Below are positions 1 to 11,912 of a stretch of DNA of 39,737 bases, piece by piece. The notes beneath the pieces were generated by a model, which was given only the letters and a program-made list of their open reading frames with translations, made no database searches and had not been told where the DNA came from. Every line of letters starts with the position of its first letter. The stretch's first letter is position 1. Both the position numbers and the translations under genes were made by a program. The stretch is from the NCBI RefSeq assembly GCF_000485595.1, contig NW_014577426.1, positions 224,788 to 264,524 on the forward strand. Direction: 5' to 3'. This stretch comes from Priapulus caudatus (Eukaryota > Priapulida > Priapulimorpha > Priapulimorphida > Priapulidae).

Positions 1-190
1 AATATAAATATTAACTTATACTAATAATGGATATATAATAGTAATACCGTATGGCGTAGGGTATACTATACAGTAATATAATACACCACTAAGAGGTAGG
101 TACATAATATAATAAAGATATATAGGGTTTAGGTATATATATATAATATATGGCGGTAAGGGTATATATATATTATATATACATGTATAC
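1..190. other. AT-rich non-coding edge
   Basis: Very AT-rich sequence with repeated TATA-type words, including a TATATATA-rich stretch near 130-185. No open frame or splice-supported exon is visible. It abuts a GC-richer stretch at 207-355 that contains several short inverted words (TTTCAAAACCGAA, TTCGAGCTTCGG). I do not recognise that stretch; it could be the end of a dispersed repeat. Confidence 0.5.
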
Positions 191-359
191 TCATACTATA
201 TAATGAGTAAAAGAGCCGCGAAGTGTCGGTTTTCCGGTATCTCTCCGAAATGCACCGTGCCGTCTGTCGGTGCTTTCAAAACCGAATTTCGAGCTTCGGC
301 CGACCTGTCTGGGAACTTCGCGAGATACATTCCGTACCATTAGAGAGTAGGCAAAAAGT

Positions 360-3300
360 ACGGAAAAAGGAGGAAAAAGAATGAAGAAGAGGCGAACAAG
401 AATATAGAAGAGAGTGAGAGAGAGAAAGGAGTAGGGAAGACCAGAGGAAGAGGAGAGCAGAAGGGAAAGGAGGGAGAGAGAAAAGAAGAGGATAGGAGGA
501 ACGCGAAGAGGGGGGATGGAGGGCAGGAAGGGGAGCACGAGGCAGGGGCGCAGAGGGGAAGCAGAGCGTAGGAGAGAGGAGAAGAGGCGGGAAAAGGGGG
601 AAACGAGGAAGACAGCGGGAGGGAAGACGCGGAGAGGATAGCGATGGAAGGGGGAGCGAGAAGAGAGAGAGAAAGAGAGAGAGGAAGGAGGGAGGAAAAG
701 GGAGAAGGAAGAGAGAGGGGTGGGAGAACGACTGGCCTGACAGGAGGGTAAGAGAGGAGGGGAGGGGGAGGATGATCAGGAGAGGGAGGAGCAGATGAGG
801 GGAGGAAGACGAAGAAGAGAAAAGGAGAGACAGAGAGGAGAAGGGAAGAGTACGGAGGAGAGGAGAAGCAAAGAGACTCAAGTCTACTCAGGTACTAGAG
901 AGACACGTCACATCAAGCAGAAGAGGACCACAGGATGAGGAGACCAGCACTCGAAGACAGTCGACAGGGATCTCATGGACTACTCGAATACGTCAGAACT
1001 CAACACTCGAAACGAGGTCACACAAGACCACGAACCACGAGTACCACTCACGTCAGAGCGGAAGATGAGAAGCGCCAATCGAGCCACCGAGCGCAACGCT
1101 CACAGTCACAATGACTAAACATCGAGGAACCACGGGTCAGCTGGGAAACGCACGACCACACATGACGTGACAATCAACCTATTCTACTCAGTACATAAGG
1201 AGCTAACACTGAGGTCAGGAAGCACCAGTCAACAAGGGCAGATCATCGAGAGATCGAAGGAGACACAGATCACACAATCACCCACCACACGAGCGGCGAC
1301 TCACGACAGATAGAGGTGTACGGCATAGCGTGTGACGTAGGCAGCGAATCACGAGAACACGCCAAACAGTCATAGGAACGAGATGAGAGAGAGGATCACG
1401 AGCCATATACTAGAGAACAGGGACGGTGACTACAACATGGGCACTCAGCGACGCGAGAAAGCCGACTCACAGGAAGTCAACTCACATGCCACGAGACGGG
1501 AAAGAGGGAGGAAGGAAGGAAAGGAAGGAGAGAGGGCGGAAGCGAGAGACAGAGGGGGGTAGATGAAGAAGAGGAAACAATTGAGGGAGCGGACGAGAGG
1601 GAGAATAGGGAAGGGGGGCAACGTCGAACGAGAGAGGACACACAGAGACCACGACAGCAACAGGTCAAGGCGAGAAAGAGGACACGTGTAAATCAGCGCC
1701 TAACCCAGGAACGACGGATCAGAGGCGCTCAAGCAGAAAGGGAAGACCAGTTAGCTAGAGATCACAACACACCGTGACAACCGAGGACCAGAGCTCAACG
1801 AAATGAGGGCAACAAGAGATGGCACATCGAACGAAGGATCACGACGGGCGCAGAGGACGCACTAGGAGACGACGAGCTCACCCAAGTGCTAACGCTACAC
1901 GGGGATGCACACCCAACCCACATCGAGCCGCAAAGAGGAGCACACTGCGACAGGGTAGAGGACGGAATAGAGAGGAAACGCGCAGAGAGTTAGGAGAGGA
2001 AGCACCCGAAGCTCACAGGTCAACACAGCCAGGGGAAGAAAGCGTACAGTCAAGTAGCACGTGAGGAGGAGAGAGCACATCACAGGGAAGGAGAGAGACC
2101 ACGAGCGCCGACACGACCGGGCCACGGATCAAGCAGGGGAGCGACATGAGATGAGGACACAATACTGCACCAGCACCAGGGACGCCCACCACCCAAATGA
2201 CTACGGCGAAGAAGAGGAAGACAGTAGCACGGAACACGGGGAGCCGAGTCACGAACAGAGGCCAACACTCACAAGTACGAGTCACGTCCAGGCTAGCAAA
2301 ACGAGGTCACCCAAGCGGACAGGGACGAACAACGGTATGATTCGACGGCGACTCAGTCTAAGCTGACCAAGAAGGAGAGTCACAGGAGCAGAGGCGCATG
2401 GAGAGAAAGGAAGAGCTCAAACATGAGGCAGGAAAGATGGCATTTGAGAGGAGAGAGGAGGGAGGGGAGACGGGAGGGCGAGGGATAGAGAATCAGCGGG
2501 CAGCAGACAGAAAGTCCACGTCACACAGGAGCAGCATCCGACGTCACCGCAGACGGAAGCGCCACGCAGAGCAAGCGGCGTGTGAAGCAGTCATGAATTC
2601 AACGGTCAGCTTGACGAAGAGAGGGAGGGAGAAGAACCGACGGGGAGAGGTAGAGAGAATAAAGGGGAGCGCACGAACATATAACAGCCATAGTACTAGA
2701 GTCATCGAGGCAAGACAAAGCAACGTTGCAGCGAAAAAAGAGAGCCAGGCCCACGAGAGAAGAAAGGGACGGCGACTCACTGAGTTCACGTAGGCAGCCC
2801 ATACTACATGAGCGAATAGAGGACGAGAGGTTAGAGGAACACGACACACGACAGAGTGGGGATGGGAGGGAAGGGGAGCACGTGAGAAAGGAGACGAGAG
2901 AGTGAAGAAAGAAAAACAGAGGAGAGGGAGAAAGAGTCAGGAGGGTGGACCGAGAGGGGTAGAGAGATAGAGGAAAAAGGAGAGAATAGAGGAAGGAGAG
3001 AAGAGGGAAAGGGGAAAAGCGGAGACTCAGGAGACCACAGCAGAAGCAGGAGAGCCAGCACAGAATGAGGAGAGCACAGCTCAGAAGCGGAACCAGACTC
3101 GACTCACCAAGGGAAACGAAGAGAAGACAAGCGGATCTAGAACCCAAGCAGGTAAGGAGTCTAGGGCAGTAAAGCACGGGAGAAGACGAGAAAGAGACAC
3201 GACACGAGGGCACGGGATGGACAACGGGGACACAAGAGCGACAGAACAGAGGCAAAGCATACACGCAGAAGGAAAAGAGAGAACCACCGTCACACCAAAG

Positions 3301-3885
3301 CACACCGCCAAGGAGCGGAACTCGACGCGAGGGAGAGAGGACACAGCGGCCGACACGCACGATCACACAGGGAGGGACCAGCGGCGGGAGCAAGCAGATA
3401 CAGCAGGGTGCACGCCGATCAAGTACACTGGAGAACCACAGAATCCACATCGCGAGCAGCGAGGAGGGGATGGATCGACATCAAGGAAAGAACGCACGAG
3501 TGTTCACGACAATTCACCTACACGGCGCACTACGATACGACAAGAGCAAACTCGAACAGGTACCATCTTTAAGACGGGTACACAGGGAGTAAGAGAGAAA
3601 GGCAACAGCATCAACACACACCACCCAGCGGGTCGGAGAGAGAGCAGAGAGCGGAGAAAGAGATGAGAAGAAAGAGATGAGGGGCAGTAGAGAAAAGAGA
3701 GAGCAGAGAGAGCAGGAAGAGGGGGGGAGAGGAGCGGAACAGAAGGAGAGAAGAAAAGAGAGAGCGAGAAGGAGCACAAGGGCACGACGATCACGAGAGA
3801 TCACGCGCACTTGACCACGAGCACGAGAGGAGAGAGAGGGCCAAGCACGACAGGCATGTATAAGCGCCACACCAGCGATAAACAC
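360..3885. repeat. 3.5-kb T-depleted purine/AC-rich low-complexity tract
   Basis: The plus strand is nearly free of T over about 3.5 kb. It passes from GAGA/GGGA-rich (360-890) to a mixture dominated by words such as CACGAG, GTCAC and GAGAG (890-3660), then back to GA-rich (3660-3840). Long open frames on the minus strand (for example 2599-3450 and 276-881) arise because a T-poor plus strand gives few minus-strand stops. Their products are Ser/Leu/Pro/Phe/Cys-rich without domain character, so I do not call genes. It may be a decayed purine-strand satellite or a badly resolved repeat. Confidence 0.6.
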
Positions 3886-4129
3886 CGTACAGCAACGCGA
3901 TATAGATAAGCGTATACTTGTTAATCGTTAATTGGAAAGCATCGCGTATAAGAGGAAAATAGCGATTTAACGATGTAGTAGAGAATAGTTGATATAAAAA
4001 GTCATAATAAATTATATAGGATATAATATCATAATAGAGTTATCAATTATAATTGAATAATAAACTTTAGATGAGTAGTTTGTCGGCGTTGCACGGAATA
4101 TTAGTCCAGAGGAGGAACATTGATGTGAT

Positions 4130-4580
4130 GGCGCGCGAGACGTGTGTGATGTGTGTGTGTGCAAAATGTGTGATGTGCGCAGCGGCGCGCGAGCGCAGGG
4201 TGATGTGTGTGTGGGTGTGTGTGGATAAGTGTGTGAATGTGTGTGATTGTGTGTAGTGTGTGGTAGGATGTGATGGTTGTGTGTGCGTGATGCTGTGTGT
4301 GGTGAATGTGTGTGTGTGGTGTGGTGTGATGCGCAGCGTGGTGTGTGTGTAGTGTGATAATGTGGTGTGGTGTGTAGTGGCGTGTGTGTGTGTGTGTGTG
4401 TGTGTGTTGTGTGTGTTGGTGTGCGTGTGTGGTGTGTGTGTGTATGTGTGTGTGGTGTGGTGTATGTTTAATGTGCGAGTGTGCGTGTGTGTGTGATGTG
4501 TGTGTGATGTGTGTGTGTGGTAGTATGTGTGCGTGTGTGTGTGTGTATGGGTGATGTGTGTGTGTGCGTGAGGGTATGCG
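4130..4580. repeat. TG-rich microsatellite, P1
   Basis: Imperfect (TG)n with interspersed GATG and GCG. The paired copy is at 12060-12510. Predicted Cys/Val or His/Thr peptides here are artefacts of the dinucleotide repeat. Confidence 0.9.
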
Positions 4581-4979
4581 GTGGATCGCGTAGCTTAAGC
4601 GAAAAAGATAGTGGTGGTGTGTAAATTGCACTTACGTAAAAACGAGTATGCTGTCGACATATTACGTGAGATTAGCTTATACAGGGAGAAGAGCAGCAGA
4701 AGAAGAGGGGCGGAAGGAGAGAGACGAGAGAGGAGAGAGGAGAGCACAATTTTGAAGAAAAAAATCATCGTCAATATCAATGAATATAGTATGTTATTGG
4801 CAATCACAAAAACGTATATTAAAATGTGTTAAAAAAAAAATTGACGAGTCGTGGATTACACAATAGCTGGTCTACAAAATCTATGGGAATACATATATCA
4901 GGTACAATTATAGATATAGGAGTATACATATAGTATATAAGTAAATATATATATATATATATATACCTGGCCCCGTTGC

Positions 4980-6350
4980 CTTTTTCCCTTGCCTCATAAG
5001 GAGGGAGCCTTAAAGCGTGTGCCAGCCTACAATTCGCCGTTTAAAAGGTCAGATATTGTAACAGCAAACGTCAGATACCTGATAGCATCTGTGGACTGGC
5101 CTAAATGCCGGAGCGTCTGAAGAATTTGCAGCCGATTAGCGAAAACAATAGTAACACGGATCTGGAAATGTTAATCAGATAAACCCGCGAAGTCCTGCTT
5201 ATACGAGTATATATTATAAATATAGTATATATATTGATATATATAATATATATATATACGGAACTTCCTCAACACGTTACATCGAAAGATTGGTTGTTGT
5301 GATATTGTAAGTTTAAAAGACTTTATTTACGAGCCGTATTGGCACTGTCGCTCACGCGTCTTAGTTAGTGCCTACGTGGGGTTTTTAATTGCTCAGAGCA
5401 TGCCAGCTTCCTATCGTACCGCATTTCGGCAAGTTTGCTCTTACACCGCCAATTTTTACATGACAGGTATAGACGACTAGCCGTATTGATACTAAAAAGC
5501 ACTGTGATATTCAATATAAGGAATTAAACGAAGTATTAATGCACCTGAAACGCTCAATGCCGACAAATAATATAGCTGAAAATAGTCACTCACCATGACA
5601 GGCGGAAATATCACTGAAATTACAGCCAACATGTAAAACAGCTACTAACATTTTTATGCAGTTATAAGCATAGAAAAATGGACTTTGAAGCGCACATCGT
5701 TAACAGCAATATAATTTTATCTGTGTCCGGACTGCCAAAATCAAAAATGGCTGTTTTAAAACAACAAATAACTGCTACACGTACGCTTCTTCGGTATATA
5801 CACCGCGCATCATGGCACACTCTGCTCACACAGGTTGCTGTCCGTTGAAAACTAATAGAGGCTATGTTGAAGTGAATCAACGGTAAAGCTGCGCTCTATA
5901 ATTGCTGCTTAAATGCGTCAGAAGACGTTGCATTACAAACATTATTACGAAGATCGCATGCGATCTTTAACAGTATTGTTATACCCTGTAGAGATATATT
6001 AATCTGCTTCATGCGGCGCATAGTGTATACCGACCTGCATGCGGTCATCCATAGCAGACAACGGCTAGTCTGTGCCCGCTTGCGAGGCCTTTAGGTATCG
6101 TAATAATACGTTGAAATCACTCTTCGAAATCGCATCAACAGGAGTGAGACAATCTCAATTATAGCGCACAAATGTCGGGAATCTATCTAGCTGCACTTCT
6201 TCTTCTGCTGGCTATAATGCGTCGAAGCCTACAACATGTACACGCCCATAAGTAACACCGCCTATACAACACGCCGCCGGCTATTGAACAGTCCCCGGTC
6301 CGCCATTAGCTTTTAGTAAGCGGTATTGTGCGGCAGTGAAGAGAGTCTAA
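4980..6350. other. Conserved non-coding body of block P
   Basis: Non-repetitive sequence retained in both P copies (partner 12785-14050). The only open frame of note (minus, 5662-5880, 72 codons) is not kept open in the partner, so it is unlikely to be coding. I see no RNA gene or splice-supported exon here. Confidence 0.5.
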
Positions 6351-6374
6351 TGTGTCTAATACTAATCATATACT

Positions 6375-6670
6375 AATCTTCTCTACTTATCTATCTATCT
6401 ATCTTATCTAATCTATCCTATCTATCTATGCTATCTTATCCTATCTATCTATCATCTATCTATCTTCTCTGTCTATCTATACTATGCTATCTAGTCTAGT
6501 CTAATCTATCTAGCTATACGTAATCTATCTATCTATCTATCTATCTGATCTCTCTTATCGCATTCTATCTATCTATCTAATTACTATCTATGCTATCCTA
6601 TCTATCTATCTTGCTATCCAATCTATCTACTATCTATCTATCTATCTATCTAATCTATCTATCTATCTAT

Positions 6671-6707
<37 letters not shown>

Positions 6708-6755
6708 GCTATTTATCTATCCATCTATGCTATCTTATCTTATGCTATCTATTTA
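6375..6755. repeat. (TATC)n microsatellite, P1
   Basis: Interrupted CTAT tetranucleotide array, with the partner at 14064-14440. The partner array is the purer of the two; this copy has many single-base interruptions. Confidence 0.93.
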
Positions 6756-6914
6756 TCTAATATATATGATATATATAGATTATGATATAGATAGACAAAT
6801 TTAACACCCTTATACTTATTTATTTTTTACATTTTTATTTTCATATCTACATGGCGGTGTCTTACTGGGGCGTTAAACGTGTTTTTACTTATATAATACA
6901 TATATATTCATATA

Positions 6915-7640
6915 GCTGTGTGTGTGTGTGTGTGTGTGTGTGTTGTTTGTTGTGTGTTGTGTGTGTAGTGTGTTGTGAGTGTGTGTGTGTGTGTGTGTGT
7001 AGTATGTGTGTGTGTGTGTGTGTGTGTTGTGTGTGTGTATATGTGTGGTGTGTGTGTGTTGTTGTGTGTGTGTGTGCTGCGTGTGCGGTGTGCGTGTGTG
7101 TGTTGTGTGTGTGTGGCGTGTGTGTGCTGTGTGTGTGTGTGGTGCGTGCGCGTTTGTGTGTCCGCGTTGTGTGTGCTTGTGTGTGTGTGTGCACTGTGTG
7201 TAGCGTGTCTGCGTGTGCTGTGTCAGGTGCGTAGTGTGTGTCCGCGTGCGTGTGTCGTGTCCGCCGCGTGCGTGTGTGTGTCCCGCGTGCGTGTGTGTTC
7301 CCCCATGCGTGTGTGTGTGCGCTGCGTTTGCGTACGTGTCTATGGTACCGTGGCGTGCGTGCGTGGCGACGCTGTCTATGTACGTGCGTGCCGCGCGTGT
7401 ATGCGATTACGTCTGTGTATGGGTAATGTGTAACCTAGCGTGCGTGCGTGCGTGCGTGTGTGCGTGCGTGCGTGCGCGTATACAGGTACGTGTGTGTGCG
7501 TGCGTGCGTACGTGTCTATGTACGTGCGTGCGTGCGTGTATGCATGTACGTGTGTATGGGTGTGTGTACCTGCGTGCTTGCGTGCGTGCGTTCGTTCGTG
7601 CGTTCGTTCGTGCGTGCGTGCGTGCGTGTATACAGGTAAG
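6915..7640. repeat. (TG)n grading to (TGCG)n tract, P1
   Basis: Begins as (TG)n and grades into TGCG/TACG-rich sequence with words such as GTACGTGTCTATG. The partner is 14575-15186, and the terminal TGCG part recurs at 17665-17820. Alternating purine-pyrimidine composition would favour left-handed DNA. Cys/Val-rich frames here are not genes. Confidence 0.9.
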
Positions 7641-7805
7641 TGTTGATGATTACAGGTGCGGTATATAAGCGTTACCTGCGTGTGACCTTCACGTTACTCG
7701 TCTCCGTCATTGAACGCTGGCAAATTAGCGCAGATATCACCTGTCTGTCTGTACATGTTTGTTTTCTCTGCCCCCGCGCTAGACAAGGAATGCGACTAAT
7801 CTTGC

Positions 7806-7861
7806 TCCCCGCCCCCCCCCCCACACCCACCCTACCCCCACCCCTACCCCACCGCTCCCCC
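7806..7861 (-). other. G-quadruplex candidate (C-tract on plus), Q1
   Basis: The plus strand has at least six runs of four or more C separated by short A/T-containing loops (CCCCACCCCTACCCC type), so the minus strand carries many adjacent G runs. The tract is kept in Q2 at 17988-18042 with a shorter first C run. Confidence 0.6.
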
Positions 7862-7869
7862 TGCGCTCG

Positions 7870-10380
7870 CCTCTAAGTCCCAGCCAGGGCCAGAGAGATC
7901 ATGACACGTCTATATAGACGCACATTATGGTAATTAATTGCAGGTAATGGTGATGACGCGCGCGCATGCGCTGTCCGTGATTGCTATTAACATACATAAG
8001 AACAAACGCGCGCGCGTATAGCTGTATAATTGTTAACGTGCGATGACGTGGGTTATTACAATAAGATGAGAGATACCATCGGCTCTGTCACTAACAGTCA
8101 ATCACGTGTGTGCTATAGAAACGTAAGATTCGTGTAACCGCGCATGCGCATCGTGCTACTAGTTTACATGCGTGAAATATCGTGGGTATCTACTAGAGAT
8201 TCGTTGTCACACGCTGTAACGGTAGATCGCTCAGCTGAGTTTTGGTAAATGCGATACGATACCCTTAGATCTGTATACCGTACATGCTAAGTACAGTCAT
8301 GTGTTTATAAATAAATACCTGTGTAATGTGTGACGCATAATATAGGGTCCAAGGTAAGAACAATTATCAATGCGGTCCACACACACACACAACACCACGT
8401 CCAGCTCATGGTCGGTCCTAATTTGTTCTTATCCTTGAAATAAATATAAATAATCGCAATTATAATAAATGGACGAATGAATGGTGTACACGCGCATGCA
8501 CGCCTAACATGCGCGCACGCACGCGCGCATACACGCACGCGCTTACAGACAAGCACGCGAACACACGGAGACAGAACGAGAGGTATAGAAAGAGAGCGTG
8601 TGTAACAGAGAGGGAAACAGACAGCCACACGCAACGCATGCGCGTACATACATACCACAACACGCCGAGCCAACAACACGTAAATTCGTCAGGTTTAATG
8701 TACGGAAGAATTATTTCTTAAAAACGGTTGGCCACCTGGTGCGTCATCACCGGACCATTCTGAGCTGTTATAAGTCTGCAACCCTGACGCTGACGACACT
8801 AGTACATAGTAGCGCCTACGGCGAACATATCGACTCGACCCGCCCCCGCGCGTAAGGGTCGCTGTAAGAGGCTACGAGGGAATTTGCGTATTTGTTAAAT
8901 TTCATGAGTATATTTAAAATACATAAAGGCTTTAGAAGTTTAGACGAAATCGGTTGGCTAAAGGTTACATAGTTTAGGCGAAATATAAACGTTTTAAAGA
9001 CTTTATTCATGAATGTTTGTGTGATCGGTAATAAGGCCTAAATCAATAATATTTCGATGACCGACATAGCCTTATAAGTATTTAACTGTTATTTGTGTAA
9101 ACAATTACATTGGCGGATTATGTATTTAAAATTGCGTAAGTGCAAATGAAATCGTTATTGAACGCATGCCTAAGCACGATTATTCATGTGTGGTATTTGG
9201 CGTAACTACTATGTACGGTGAACGTAATCGGCGGGTGTATAATACATTTGCGTGTCGGTGCGAGAGTAAATATTCGGCAATTACATCATCGCTTGAAAGC
9301 GTGGAGGCGAATTATCTATTTTCTCTTATATTCGATTTCGGTTCTTAATTTCTCCATTATTCTAGTCTCTATTCTCTGTATTCTATTCTGTATTTTCTAT
9401 CTCTTATTGTATATTCCTTCTCTGCACCAATCAGTAGGCTTTGGCGTAAAGTAACAATACTGATGAAATGACCGTGCCTACAGGAATCTCATAATATTAA
9501 CGTGTCTGTCAATGTGAACGCCTCAAAGTTGGCTATATAATAGTTGACATAATATTGTTCAAATCTGCAACTCTAATATATATATATGATATGGGCAATA
9601 TATAACATCTTGTACTGATAGCAAATCGTAGTTGCGTATTGAAAACGCCGGTAACATCAAGCATCAGGACTCAAAAGAATAAAACTGTATTGGTTTGTTA
9701 TCTTCTATGTAAAAACTCACTTTATAGCAATAAATATATATAGTTACGAACCTTGTGTCGTAATGAATGTCTGAGCTTTAAACAATAACCAACATGATTT
9801 GGACATCAACATTGGGAACATTGATTTTGCTGGTGAATACGCGAATTGAAGGTTTATGAAATTGAACTGGGATATTATTATGTTTCGTGAATTAATATTT
9901 TCGATTTTAAATGAAACAGTGTGTGAATAGCTATCGGGTTTTTGCTGCGTTTTATTTGTGACATGTTAGTACAATGTTCTAAGAAAAGGTCGCAGATGAG
10001 TTGTTGGATAACAGCCTTTATTAGATATTAATATATGTAGTAACGTTTGTGCTTACGTTATATATATATATAACTATAACTTCGATATTATAGTAATCGA
10101 ATAACAATAAAATATTCAAACAAAACCTGAAACGTAACAGTATTGCGCTTCTAGCAATGGCTTCTTAACGCGTGACGTCACATGTGGTATATCATAGGCG
10201 ATGCTAGCATGCAATAGATGTTTATGCTAGGTATACGTAACACTTTCGTGTAGAGTACGAGACAATAAAGTGCGATGTGATACGAACATTGTACAAAACA
10301 GTGCAAAACATGGCGATGCGATACAATACACGTACAATGTAGTATGATAGGACAAGCCACGACAAACGTATTGACGCCAC
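7870..10380. other. Long non-coding stretch of block Q1
   Basis: No supported gene. It contains alternating CG/CA stretches (7960-8015 and 8490-8540), a short CA run (8380-8392) and AT-rich DNA from 8870 onward. All open frames are short, and those past about 8700 are not kept open in the partner 18050-20610. It lies 3' of the family-A last exon. Confidence 0.5.
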
Positions 10381-10388
10381 AAGCACAC

Positions 10389-10446
10389 AAACTGATGACG
10401 TATCAGTTTCACAGAACAAGCACACAAACTGATGACGTATCAGTTT
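10389..10446. promoter_or_regulatory. Two tandem palindromes with CRE-like core, Q1
   Basis: Two copies, 37 bp apart, of a perfect inverted repeat: arm AAACTGAT, spacer GACGT, arm ATCAGTTT (10389-10409 and 10426-10446). The centre contains TGACGTA, which resembles the CRE/ATF half-site. The surrounding ACAAGCACAC and TTTCACA are also duplicated. The Q2 equivalents (about 20622-20674) keep the layout but carry indels. Function is unknown; a dimeric factor site or the scar of a small duplicated element are the main options. It lies about 630 bp downstream of the family-A stop codon. Confidence 0.45.
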
Positions 10447-11076
10447 CACAAAACAAGACAGTAGTGTAAGTTATGTACCTTGTATGATTCACAATATAAA
10501 ACAGCAATATTCTATTAGAGCAAGTTCATTAAATATAATATATTAATTATTGAGTTTCTGATATCATCCTCATAGTATGTTGATATGGATAAATATATAA
10601 GGTAATAAGATAATGGTATAAGGCTAATAAAAGCGCCGCTACGTTATTATATATTGGCAGCTCTTATGCGGCAGTTTTCTAACTCATTCTCCTGTCGCGT
10701 GTATAATAAATGTTTGTTTGTATTTATGTTTGATTGCATCAAACAGAACCACAATCCATCCTAACTTAATCATCTGCAGTGATAAGTAAAAAAAGCATAA
10801 ATAAACGCGTGTGATATTATTATATATATATACATATTTACGCGACGTGTGTGTATGTTATTATACGCATTACAACCCGTGTCTATATTACAAGCTATGA
10901 TGATCGCGTGTTTGTGGTGCAGGTGTATAATTATTGTGCAGGTTGTGTGCTTACAATGTCAGTGATATATAACATCATGTGTGTGGTGTTAAATGATGAC
11001 TCACTTACTAATGCTCACTAGTACCTGCTAGTCCAGCTGTACGTACGCCCGGCCGCTAGCCGCAGCGACCCCGACG

Positions 11077-11397
11077 TTAACGGCCACGATTGCTGTGTTT
11101 CCCCGTCAGGTACTGACCGTAGGGAGTGGCTACGAAATCGTAGCTAATGCGCTTATTGTAGTCCTTGTCTGTTTGGATGCTGTTGCCATAGTGATCGGTG
11201 TGGTGGTAAGGGTCGCCCTTGCCGAAGCGCTGGTGAGTGCGAGCGAAGCGGTAGCCGTCGTCCCCGTTCTGGTAGTTACTGCGGTATGTTCCTTTCCTCC
11301 CGTACTCCTTCACGTTGTAAGGAAACACTGCCGGCTGTTGGTGGCCGTAACCTCCGTGGCCGCCGTTACCGCCGCCGCCGTGTCCTTTGCGCTCCGA
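11077..11397 (-). CDS. Family A gene 1, last exon: Gly/His/Tyr-rich secreted protein
   Basis: An intact 106-codon exon read on the minus strand, ending in TAA. It opens at a good acceptor (GCTCTGTTTGCTACAG). The first part is Gly/His-rich (GHGGGGNGGHGGYGHQQPAV). Then comes a basic, Tyr-rich segment containing FPYNVKEYGRKGTYRSNYQN and later YDFVATPYGQYLTGKHSN. It has no transmembrane segment and no Cys in the exon. The reading phase matches a phase-0 junction with the upstream exons of R1 (15335-15565 and 17090-17119). I do not recognise the family. Composition suggests an extracellular structural protein with Tyr and His available for cross-linking or metal binding, which is inference. The open frame continues upstream into the intron, so a start at 11415 is possible but less likely than splicing. 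Confidence 0.7.
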   Translation of the reverse strand, partial: SERKGHGGGGNGGHGGYGHQQPAVFPYNVKEYGRKGTYRSNYQNGDDGYRFARTHQRFGKGDPYHHTDHYGNSIQTDKDYNKRISYDFVATPYGQYLTGKHSNRGR

Positions 11398-11641
11398 CTG
11401 TAGCAAACAGAGCATAGAGCAATGATGCGATTAACGAAGACGCAATATTTCGCACAATAGCACGAGAATATACGGCCGCAGAATGCTCTCTGTATACACA
11501 TCACGATGGTTGTGAGCTTTATATGCGCTGAATCATGAAAGGGAAACGGTGGGAAAGGTGGCTCTGTTCTAGTTACCCAGGTAGAAAAATGTGCCATTTA
11601 CTAGTTACCGGTTAACTACAATCACACTGTCGCGACTTTCT

Positions 11642-11912
11642 CGCGTCCCGGTCACAAAATTATTTTTCCCACTTGAGTTCCGGACCCACCATAGATAGTG
11701 TTTTGTAATAAATGGTGCTTATATATATGGTTGGATTATAGTTAGTATTAGTGTTAGGGTTCGGTTACGTGTTAGGGTTAGGGTTAGGGTAAGGGTTAGA
11801 GATAAGGGTATTCATTTTACATTGTTGCTTCGAAGAAGTCGAGTGAATGGAGTGCGCTGATTGGCTGTGGTCCGGAACTTAAGTGGGAAAAAAAATTTTG
11901 CGTCCTGGTCGA
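11642..11912. mobile_element. MITE-like element with internal telomere-type repeats, copy 1
   Basis: A roughly 45-bp inverted repeat bounds a 271-bp element. The left arm (11642-11688) contains CGCGTCC, CACAAAATTA, CCCACTTGAGTTCCGGACC. The right arm (11868-11912) is its near-perfect reverse complement, with GGTCCGGAACTTAAGTGGG and AAATTTTGCGTCC. There is no room for a transposase. Inside, at 11752-11809, lie imperfect TTAGGG repeats. A second copy sits at the same place in Q2 (21898-22173). Both lie in intron 2 of family-A genes. Target-site duplications are not clear. Confidence 0.6.
11752..11809 (+). repeat. Interstitial TTAGGG-type repeats
   Basis: About eight TTAGGG-like hexamers, several perfect (GTTAGGGTTAGGGTTAGGGT) and others degenerate (GTTCGG, GTAAGGG, GATAAGGG). 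This is the metazoan telomere motif. Here it is internal and inside the inverted-repeat element, so this is not a chromosome end. Confidence 0.8.

Larger units (their letters stand above)
4060..7640. repeat. Duplicated block P, copy 1
   Basis: Collinear with 12010-15186. Shared landmarks, in order: GCACGGAATATTAGTCC near 4091 (GCACGGATATTAGTCC near 12038), a TG-rich tract, a TA run followed by a CCTCATAAG-containing stretch (4994 and 12806), a conserved non-coding body (5000-6350 and 12830-14050), a TATC tract, the words TTAACACC and CATATCTACATGG, and a second TG/GTGC tract. The copies differ mostly by single-base indels. No gene is evident. The tail (about 7530-7640) is also repeated at 17680-17822. 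Confidence 0.85.

Noticed and set aside
276-881. 201-codon minus-strand Ser/Leu/Pro-rich open frame, and similar frames up to 283 codons at 2599-3450
   Set aside because: They lie on the complement of a T-depleted tract, where stops are rare by composition. Several frames are open at once, there are no domains, and no splice or start context.
11095-11403. Plus-strand Val/Ala-rich frame opposite the family-A last exon
   Set aside because: Antisense shadow of the minus-strand exon, which has the splice acceptor and matching paralog protein segment.
11752-11809. Chromosome end
   Set aside because: The TTAGGG run is short, degenerate, enclosed by an inverted repeat and followed by more than 27 kb of sequence.
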